A program made the translations under genes and the position numbers. A stretch of DNA of 15,440 bases from CAZHHH01 sp964532085 (GTDB taxonomy: Bacteria; Bacteroidota; Bacteroidia; Bacteroidales; Marinilabiliaceae): the NCBI GenBank assembly GCA_964532085.1, contig CAZHHH010000062.1, positions 1 through 15,440 of the forward strand, given 5' to 3'. Every line of letters starts with the position of its first letter. The first letter of the stretch is position 1. This document shows, piece by piece, positions 1-6,157 of the stretch. A model generated the notes under the pieces. The model searched no databases, had not been told where the DNA came from, and saw only the letters and a program-made list of their open reading frames with translations.

Positions 1-61
1 AAATCATTGATTAATAACGAAACAAAGATATGAAATTATCTACTGACTTCAAAATTATAAA

Positions 62-99
62 AACTGAGTTAAAAGATTAAATTATCTTCTAACTCAGTT
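62..99 (-). terminator. Intrinsic terminator after the duplicated-domain secreted protein gene
   Basis: Bases 62-71 are the exact reverse complement of 90-99. The stem continues inward through 72/89 and 73-77/84-88, leaving a 6-nt loop at 78-83. The 72/89 pair is A-C on the plus strand but a U-G wobble in a minus-strand transcript, so the 16-bp stem is complete only in minus-strand RNA. In that direction the hairpin is followed at once by five U and then an AU-rich tail. It lies about 95 nt past the stop codon at 194 and probably ends the transcription unit. Confidence 0.8.
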
Positions 100-193
100 C
101 CAACCTATCTACTGTTTAAAACATGATGAAAATTTTATTTATACTTTTAAGTTATCACCTCTTTTGTGATTATTAAGATGATACTTTTATAAT

Positions 194-1252
194 TTACTTT
201 ACGAATATTTTCTCATTTCCAACAATATAAATACCACGAGAAAGTCCTTTAGTAGCTTCAGATTTTTTTACATTACTTTTTACTTTCACACCTGTTAATG
301 AGTAAACATCCACATTTACATTAACATTGTCGCTTGAGATATTTTTTATTATTGTTGACTCACCACTGGTTAAAGATGCACTTAATACTTTAAATGTCGA
401 AGTCTCAGTATTAGTATCCCATATCCAAATGCTCACTCTCTCTATGGCAGCCAATTGCTCTTGTGTAAAATCTGTTAAATCTATAACTAATTGCTCCGCA
501 TCATTGTCGAAACGCTTTGTTAATTCCTTACCACTTCCACTATCTACAGACGATTCTATATGCAATTCAAACTCCCCCTTCACATCTATAGCGTCAATAT
601 CTATAACTAATTCTGTATATTGAGAAAAATCTGCATTATTATTTTTGAATTCCCATCCAGATTGTGACTCCCACGCTTCTGCAGGTAAATAAGTCACCTC
701 TGCAGCTTCATCACCATAGGTATAATTCACCTCAAGTGCAGTGTTGCCATGCAATGGCTGTAAAGCAAATAGAGGTAACAATGAATCTTCTGATACTAGA
801 GTTGCATTTTTAACTTTAAAAACTGCAGTTTCTGTGTCAGCATCCCAAACCCATATACTAACTCTTTTTATTGATTCGAGTTGAGCTTCTGTCATGCCAC
901 TCAAATCAATTACCACAGAATTAGAGATTGGAGAGAACTGTTTTGATACCTTCCCTTCCTCTAGTGTTGACTCAACATTTATCTCATAATTTCCACTTGA
1001 AATACTAACAGTTTCAAGCTCTATTAAAAGATGTGTATAAGCTGAAAAGTCTTTTGGTGTATCAAATTCCCATCCTGCTTGAGTCATCCAAGGTGCCTCT
1101 GGATTATAAGTAACCAATACATGATCTTGATTATGTTCAATCTCTACTTCAGTATGTTGCCATAAAACTCCAAAATCTGATAATGGAAAATCATAAGCTT
1201 TGGCAAAAATAAAAAGTGCCAACAATAAATTTGTCAATAAAATTTTTTTCAT
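194..1252 (-). CDS. Secreted protein with two tandem homologous domains and a T9SS-like C-terminal sorting domain
   Basis: This 352-residue protein has no catalytic domain that I recognise. I chose the ATG at 1252 because it starts directly with a lysine-plus-hydrophobic signal peptide; the upstream in-frame alternative at 1282 is GTG. Residues about 30-157 and 170-297 are clear copies of each other. Both share a QxGWEF block, a DFSxYT block, a VIDL strand followed by TxxQL, and a RVSIWxWD block (tryptophans 134/136 and 276/278), then TETxxFKV. The alternating strands suggest a beta-sandwich of the galactose-binding or carbohydrate-binding-module type. Residues about 304-352 (VYSLTGVKV ... 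LSRGIYIV ... IFVK) resemble the T9SS type A sorting domain, so the protein is probably exported to the cell surface or medium. It lies downstream of a terminator and may be transcribed on its own. A glycan-binding role is inferred from structure-like pattern and neighbours only. Confidence 0.85.
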   Translation of the reverse strand: MKKILLTNLLLALFIFAKAYDFPLSDFGVLWQHTEVEIEHNQDHVLVTYNPEAPWMTQAGWEFDTPKDFSAYTHLLIELETVSISSGNYEINVESTLEEGKVSKQFSPISNSVVIDLSGMTEAQLESIKRVSIWVWDADTETAVFKVKNATLVSEDSLLPLFALQPLHGNTALEVNYTYGDEAAEVTYLPAEAWESQSGWEFKNNNADFSQYTELVIDIDAIDVKGEFELHIESSVDSGSGKELTKRFDNDAEQLVIDLTDFTQEQLAAIERVSIWIWDTNTETSTFKVLSASLTSGESTIIKNISSDNVNVNVDVYSLTGVKVKSNVKKSEATKGLSRGIYIVGNEKIFVK

Positions 1253-1386
1253 AATAGTTTCTTTTACTAATAATTTTTTCACTACGATATTCTAATAAAC
1301 AACTTTCATCAAAAGCAATAAATAAACAGTAGTATTTTTCACTCGTACATTTGATATTCAAATAGATAATGCAAAAGCTAGCTAAT

Positions 1387-1426
1387 AAAAGCTAGAGATT
1401 TTAACGTTTTAAAACCTCTAACTTTT
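1387..1426 (-). terminator. Intrinsic terminator at the end of the enzyme operon
   Basis: Left arm 1387-1404 and right arm 1409-1426 pair over 18 positions around a 4-nt loop (AACG in the minus-strand RNA). Sixteen pairs are Watson-Crick. The other two (1398/1415 and 1392/1421) are A-C type mismatches on the plus strand but G-U wobbles on the minus strand, so the hairpin is fully paired only in minus-strand transcripts. It begins with an A-run and ends in a U-run (CUUUUAUU). It lies about 80 nt past the GH43 stop codon at 1508. The remainder of the 255-bp gap between that gene and the next (1253-1507) is AT-rich, and I could not identify a convincing promoter in it. Confidence 0.75.
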
Positions 1427-1507
1427 CACTTCAATTATCTATTTAGTTAAAAGGTTAAAGTTATTTTTCTCATATAATAAGATTTGGTATTTCTTTATTC
1501 AGCGGAC

Positions 1508-3214
1508 TTATTTTTCTGCATACATTCCAACTAATGTTCCTGTAAAACCTCCAGCAATATGTGTTGACAAGAAGTTTGCATCTACATCTTCTAAAAGAAT
1601 ATTCCACTTATTTATCTCCGTTGCATAATAAAAGTTGAATTTATAACCATCCGAAGTTATCTTCATATAGATAGGCGCATCAACATTTTTTAATACTTTA
1701 CTTGATAATGTTTCACTTTTATCTTCTCCGCTAATTTTTTCTAAACGAATCTCTTTTTTATCATCAACTTTTCTAACTGCCATAAAATATTGATGCTCTT
1801 CATCTTTATACAAAATCATTCCAGCTGCTTCATTCTCATTTGATGGCTCGAAAAACATTTTTGTTTCACTCTCAAATTGATGATGTTGCAGTCTTCTTAA
1901 TACAATTGCAGGCACATCCATCCCCGTTGATTTTTCCTCTCCACATTTTAGAGATAAAAACCCACTGTTATCTGTGAGAGAGTATAGGTTTTTAGCATCT
2001 CTTCTTAATGTCATCCAGTCATAATTCAACTCTTCAGCATCAAAAGTGTCGTTCTTACTAAAATTTCCACCTATATAATCTTCGTTTTTCTTAAAATCAC
2101 GATTAGCTACTCTCATCGGCACAAGTTCATCGCCTTGAGTCATATATGGAAAACCATCTTCACTCCATTTTACAGGAATCATAAAAGTTTCTCTTCCTAA
2201 ATTTTCAATTACGCCATCTATTGGACGACAAGCAAGATAAACTGCAAACCAATCACCATTTTTTGCTTGAATTAAGTCAGCATGCCCAACACAAGTAATT
2301 GGATATGGTCTATCATTATCAAGATGTCTTTGTGTTAAAATTGGATTTGTACTCCACGGAATATATTCACCCATTGGGCTATCAGTGCTAAATATAACCT
2401 CAGAATGGCCAGGGCCTGTTCCGCCTTCAGCTGCCATTAGCAAATAGCGACCATCAATTTTATATAGATGTGGCGCTTCAATCCAAATGGGTTTTTCATC
2501 AATATTTACACCACCACTGATAATCATTTTCTCCTCACCTATTACCTTGTCATTCTCCACATCAAATTCACGAATTCGGATAGCCCTATGACCTTCATAA
2601 GTTGAACCGCCAAATGGTTCATCATTATTTAAGATATAAGCCTTACCATTGTCATCAAAGAAAAAAGATGGGTCAATTCCCCCAACTTCAGGTAGGTAGA
2701 TAGGGTCTGACCAACTACCAAATGGATCTTTTGTTTTGACAAAGAAGTTTCCAGCCCCAACATTTGTTGTAATCATATAATAAGTTTCATTATATGGATT
2801 GTATTCAATTGTTGGTGCAAAAATTCCTCGACTTGTACCTTGTCCAATAAAATTTTCCAATTGAGATTCCCTATCTAACACGTGGCCAATCTGTTTCCAA
2901 TTTACTAAGTCTTTACTATGAAAAATTGGTACACCAGGGAAAAAGACAAATGTTGAAGTAACAAGAAAATAATCTTCTCCATTGGTGCAAATACTTGGGT
3001 CAGAATACCAGCCAGGAAGTATAGGATTAAAAATCTCATTATCTGCTAATGGTGCTTGTTGATTATAATAATCATCATTACCAGTGTAATTAAAATAGTC
3101 AAAATAAGCAGTAGATTTCTCCATATTTTCAGGCACTGCGCCATTATCTCTCACACTTGAACAGCTCACCGCTATTAAGACTAAAAATAAATTTATTAAT
3201 TTCATTTTGCTCAT
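1508..3214 (-). CDS. GH43 family beta-xylosidase/alpha-L-arabinofuranosidase, probable lipoprotein
   Basis: A 568-residue GH43 enzyme that probably hydrolyses xylosyl or arabinosyl linkages in xylo-oligosaccharides or arabinoxylan. The N-terminus has a short hydrophobic stretch ending in AVSC, so Cys18 is a likely lipidation site. The five-bladed propeller spans about 62-375. Its triad is visible: the base Asp72 in WYSDPS, the pKa-modulating Asp181 in GGIDPSF, and the acid Glu246 in WIEAPH. His311 in CVGHADL fits the usual metal-site histidine. Residues about 386-568 form a concanavalin-like beta-sandwich (GH43 C-terminal domain), as in beta-xylosidase-type members. Met4 is an alternative start. 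The gene is the last of the enzyme run, separated by 190 bp from the upstream carboxylesterase and followed by a strong terminator. Substrate choice between xylose and arabinose cannot be decided from sequence alone. Confidence 0.92.
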   Translation of the reverse strand: MSKMKLINLFLVLIAVSCSSVRDNGAVPENMEKSTAYFDYFNYTGNDDYYNQQAPLADNEIFNPILPGWYSDPSICTNGEDYFLVTSTFVFFPGVPIFHSKDLVNWKQIGHVLDRESQLENFIGQGTSRGIFAPTIEYNPYNETYYMITTNVGAGNFFVKTKDPFGSWSDPIYLPEVGGIDPSFFFDDNGKAYILNNDEPFGGSTYEGHRAIRIREFDVENDKVIGEEKMIISGGVNIDEKPIWIEAPHLYKIDGRYLLMAAEGGTGPGHSEVIFSTDSPMGEYIPWSTNPILTQRHLDNDRPYPITCVGHADLIQAKNGDWFAVYLACRPIDGVIENLGRETFMIPVKWSEDGFPYMTQGDELVPMRVANRDFKKNEDYIGGNFSKNDTFDAEELNYDWMTLRRDAKNLYSLTDNSGFLSLKCGEEKSTGMDVPAIVLRRLQHHQFESETKMFFEPSNENEAAGMILYKDEEHQYFMAVRKVDDKKEIRLEKISGEDKSETLSSKVLKNVDAPIYMKITSDGYKFNFYYATEINKWNILLEDVDANFLSTHIAGGFTGTLVGMYAEK

Positions 3215-3300
3215 ATTGATTCGTTTTGTATTTATTTTTTTAATTATTTTAAATTTTCAATAAACTGTATTTGTCATTTTACATTCTATTATGTTTGACC

Positions 3301-3357
3301 CCCAACCCCCTAAAGGGGGCTAACAACCAGCGTATATCGATTAACCAGCAGGTATAT
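3301..3357 (-). repeat. GC-rich hairpin plus imperfect direct repeats in the 190-bp gap
   Basis: The otherwise very AT-rich gap 3215-3404 contains five C at 3306-3310, TAAA, and five G at 3315-3319: a perfect 5-bp GC stem with a 4-nt loop. A further C-run at 3299-3303 reads as a second G5 tract in the minus strand. Next to it are two imperfect copies of AACCAGC..GTATAT (3325-3337 and 3343-3357). There is no U-tract after the hairpin in the minus direction, so it is not a classical terminator. It may be an mRNA-processing or stability element, or a dispersed intergenic repeat. I could not define a promoter in this gap. Confidence 0.5.
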
Positions 3358-3404
3358 TAGAAATATTGAATATCATTTCCTTTTAATAAACAATTCGAGA
3401 TTAT

Positions 3405-4943
3405 TTATCTCCTACGCCAATCGTAGTATTCACTTAATACCTCCATTGAAGATGCATCGGGCACTTCAATCATTTTTATTTCACTTCCTAAGTTTAATGC
3501 CTTTTGATTTTCAACTGAGAACTTATCCCAATTGGGAAGATTTGAACTATTGGGATTACCCGTTTTTGCAAAATTTGTCCAGTATTCACCTATAATGTTT
3601 GACATCTCAATATCGCTATCATTGAGATATTGATTATTTCTATCCATATTCATAAAAACATACTGAACATCAACACCGTGAGGCGTTCCAAAGTCTTCGT
3701 AAGGCGAATTTTCCTCATATTCTGGATGTTTGTCAAAAATGTAGAGGTATACTTGCGAACTACCTGTTTTTGCTTGAAGTTTTGCCCAACTCCACGTATG
3801 CCATCCAAATGCTGCATCACGCATTAAGTTTCGTGCGTTACGTTTCACCTCGCCATTTTTTAAAGGATAAGCTTCAAGTAATTTGTCTGCATAAATTCCA
3901 AATCTATCTTTCACATTTTCAACATACTCCTCTGCTGTTCTTCCGGGTGAAAAACTCAAACCTTCATCTGAATTATATCCGATAAGAACAGGAATATCAT
4001 TATAATCACCATTTTCATAAAGGGTGTATTGATTATCTTTAATCACATAACCATCTACAATTGGCCAGCTTCCTGGTGTTGTCCAACCTTTTGGAATAAG
4101 CATATCTGCATCTAATTTACGTAGCTCCTCAATTGAGTTTGCCCCTAAATTTTCTGCAAAAGCCAACCCGTCAGCTTCTGCCATTTCAAGGGTTTTCGTG
4201 TTTTCACCGGGATATGTAGTTTCTCTAACAGGTCCAAAAGAGCCACCACTTTGAGAAATCGCTTTATGAAAAAGTCCTTTTGTAAGTGGCGAACCGCACA
4301 ACATACTTACGGCAATTCCACCAGCCGATTCGCCAAAAATGGTTACATTATCAGCATCTCCACCAAACTTTTCAATATTTTTTTGAATCCATTCCAATCC
4401 TGCAATCATATCAAATAAGCCGTAATTTCCGGAAACCCCGTTTTCATTTTCGGCAGAAAGTTCGGGATGAGCCAAAAAACCAATTTGAGCAACACGATAA
4501 GCTACACTGACCAACACCACACCTTTTTTAGCCAAATTAAAACCATCGTGAGTGGGGTCTGATGTTGAGCCAAAACTGAAACCTCCGCCATAAATCCAAA
4601 CCATAACTGGAAGTTTTTCCTTCTCACTTTTTGCAGGTGTCCAAACATTCAAGTATAAACAATCTTCACTTGAATTAGGATTTCCACCTTGCTTTGGTGC
4701 AGGTGCAAATTCAGTTGTCAATTTAACACCATCCCACTTTTCAGGTGGCTGAGGTGCTTTCCATCTCAAATCACCAACTGGTGGCTGAGCAAAAGGAATC
4801 CCTTTAAAAATTCGTATTTCATCTTTTATAACTCCCTCAATAATTCCTTCAGAAGTCATTATCTGATTATCAAGCAAGTTGTTTTTACAACAACAAAATG
4901 TTATTGCAAAAAGTAATAAACCTATGATTTTATATCGTTTCAT
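3405..4943 (-). CDS. Type-B carboxylesterase (para-nitrobenzyl esterase-like), exported
   Basis: A 512-residue alpha/beta-hydrolase of the carboxylesterase type B family, full length for the group. The oxyanion-hole block YGGGF is at 118-122, the EDCLYLNVW signature at 93-101, and the nucleophile Ser206 in GESAG. The acid is probably Glu327 in SDEG, and the catalytic His422 lies in GTPHGVDV. The N-terminus is a signal peptide ending in three cysteines (17-19). This suggests a lipoprotein, although the residue before the first Cys is Phe, which is not a canonical lipobox. It starts 12 bp after the stop of the CE1-like gene, so the two are co-transcribed. In a xylan-type locus it could remove acetyl or aromatic acyl groups from released oligosaccharides. 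The family is broad and the true substrate is unknown. Confidence 0.92.
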   Translation of the reverse strand: MKRYKIIGLLLFAITFCCCKNNLLDNQIMTSEGIIEGVIKDEIRIFKGIPFAQPPVGDLRWKAPQPPEKWDGVKLTTEFAPAPKQGGNPNSSEDCLYLNVWTPAKSEKEKLPVMVWIYGGGFSFGSTSDPTHDGFNLAKKGVVLVSVAYRVAQIGFLAHPELSAENENGVSGNYGLFDMIAGLEWIQKNIEKFGGDADNVTIFGESAGGIAVSMLCGSPLTKGLFHKAISQSGGSFGPVRETTYPGENTKTLEMAEADGLAFAENLGANSIEELRKLDADMLIPKGWTTPGSWPIVDGYVIKDNQYTLYENGDYNDIPVLIGYNSDEGLSFSPGRTAEEYVENVKDRFGIYADKLLEAYPLKNGEVKRNARNLMRDAAFGWHTWSWAKLQAKTGSSQVYLYIFDKHPEYEENSPYEDFGTPHGVDVQYVFMNMDRNNQYLNDSDIEMSNIIGEYWTNFAKTGNPNSSNLPNWDKFSVENQKALNLGSEIKMIEVPDASSMEVLSEYYDWRRR

Positions 4944-4955
4944 AATGTTTTTGAG

Positions 4956-6104
4956 TTAATTCTTAAAGACAACTTGTGCAAATTGATATAAACTTCTTCT
5001 CCACGTTTGCCACTCATGGTCAGTATTTGGCGAAACGTAATAGTGAACATTAATCCCTGCATCTTTCAACTCTTTTACACTGACAACAGGGTTTTTTCCA
5101 AAATTATATCTTCTACTTTCAACCTCTTTGCTACCAAAGCTTATAAAGTAGAGTTTGTTGTTTTCTTTAAATTTTGGATTGTCCTTAATATCTTCAATGG
5201 TAATTGAACCACCGCTAAACATTCCAACATAAGAGAAGAGGTGTGAATTTGCCAAGGTTATCACTCTTGTTTGCATGGCACCCATTGACAAACCTGCCAT
5301 TGCTCTATTGTCGGCATCGGTTAAAGTTCTGTAGCTTGAATCTATCATTGGGACAATCTCTTTTGTCAAGACTTCCATAAATTGGTCAGTCCAACCTTTT
5401 GGTGGCCAAGTTTTATCTTTTGATTCTTCTTTTCTTTTTAGCTCCCAAGTTCCGTTGTCCATCACAATTATAAAAGGTTCTGCTTTTGAGTCGTTAATCA
5501 AATTATCCATAATCAGCCCTGCATGGCCTTGGTTTGACCAACCCGTTTCATTTTCTCCTCCTCCGTGTTGTAAATAGAGTACAGGATATTTTTTATCACT
5601 CTCTTTATCATAGCAAGGCGGTGTATAGATAAAACAACGTCTCATTTTTTGAGTAATTTCAGAATAGTAATACTGCTCACGAACTTGACCGTGTGGCACA
5701 TTTTTTAGCTGATAAAATTCTCTATCATAAGCTAAAACCTCAACACCACTTCCCCAACGACCAGCACCATAGAAAAATTTTGAACCCGGGTCGGGAACTG
5801 ATGCACCATCAATATTTAACTGATAATAATGGAAACCTTCATCTTGCGGTTCAGATTCTCCAATCCAAGTGCCGTCACTATCTTTTGTCAAATCATACTT
5901 CACGCCACCAATATCAAGTTGAACAAGTTTTGCATCAGGTGCTTCTATCTTTACTCTGACACGCCCTTCAGGGTTAACTTTAGGATATTCTCTTCCATCT
6001 TGATTTGTTGGTGAAGAGACAAAATCATCTTTAATCTGTGCAAAAGCACTTATCATTGTTATTGCAAAAAAGAAAAACAAGATAGAAGAAATAGACTTTT
6101 TCAT
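4956..6104 (-). CDS. CE1-type esterase (feruloyl/acetylxylan esterase-like) with N-terminal E-set domain
   Basis: A 382-residue secreted esterase. A signal peptide ends near AFAQ (residue 23). Residues about 45-122 form an E-set/CBM48-like beta-sandwich (GRVRVKIEAP to the VPDPGS region), a common N-terminal partner in Bacteroidota feruloyl esterases. Residues about 140-382 are the esterase D/CE1 alpha/beta-hydrolase: the oxyanion block LQHGGGENETGW at 178-189, nucleophile Ser273 in GLSMG, and probable catalytic His363 in NTDHEW. The expected acidic residue is not an obvious Asp; Glu327 or Glu329 in FGSKEVES may fill the role. It lies 53 bp downstream of the SASA-GH97 gene and 12 bp upstream of the carboxylesterase. 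The likely role is removing ferulate or acetate esters from arabinoxylan. Feruloyl versus acetyl specificity is not resolved. Confidence 0.9.
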   Translation of the reverse strand: MKKSISSILFFFFAITMISAFAQIKDDFVSSPTNQDGREYPKVNPEGRVRVKIEAPDAKLVQLDIGGVKYDLTKDSDGTWIGESEPQDEGFHYYQLNIDGASVPDPGSKFFYGAGRWGSGVEVLAYDREFYQLKNVPHGQVREQYYYSEITQKMRRCFIYTPPCYDKESDKKYPVLYLQHGGGENETGWSNQGHAGLIMDNLINDSKAEPFIIVMDNGTWELKRKEESKDKTWPPKGWTDQFMEVLTKEIVPMIDSSYRTLTDADNRAMAGLSMGAMQTRVITLANSHLFSYVGMFSGGSITIEDIKDNPKFKENNKLYFISFGSKEVESRRYNFGKNPVVSVKELKDAGINVHYYVSPNTDHEWQTWRRSLYQFAQVVFKN

Positions 6105-6157
6105 AAGTTTAGTTTTTTATTATTTTAGTTAAAATTCATTTCAAATTCTCACATCTA

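Noticed and set aside
154..171. ATCAC/GTGAT hairpin just after the last stop codon
   Set aside because: Only a 5-bp stem; the better terminator is at 62-99.
1253..1282. Ten-residue N-terminal extension of the duplicated-domain protein
   Set aside because: It would use a GTG start and put a polar stretch before the signal peptide; the ATG at 1252 gives a normal signal peptide.
1253..1386. Possible Bacteroidota promoter (TTTG / TAnnTTTG) for the duplicated-domain gene
   Set aside because: Only near-matches such as TCTATTTG and TGCTTTTG were seen, without a properly spaced upstream TTTG.
1374..1395. AAAAGCTAG direct repeat and CTAGCT/AGCTAG inverted repeat
   Set aside because: It overlaps the much stronger 18-bp terminator stem and offers only a 6-bp alternative hairpin.
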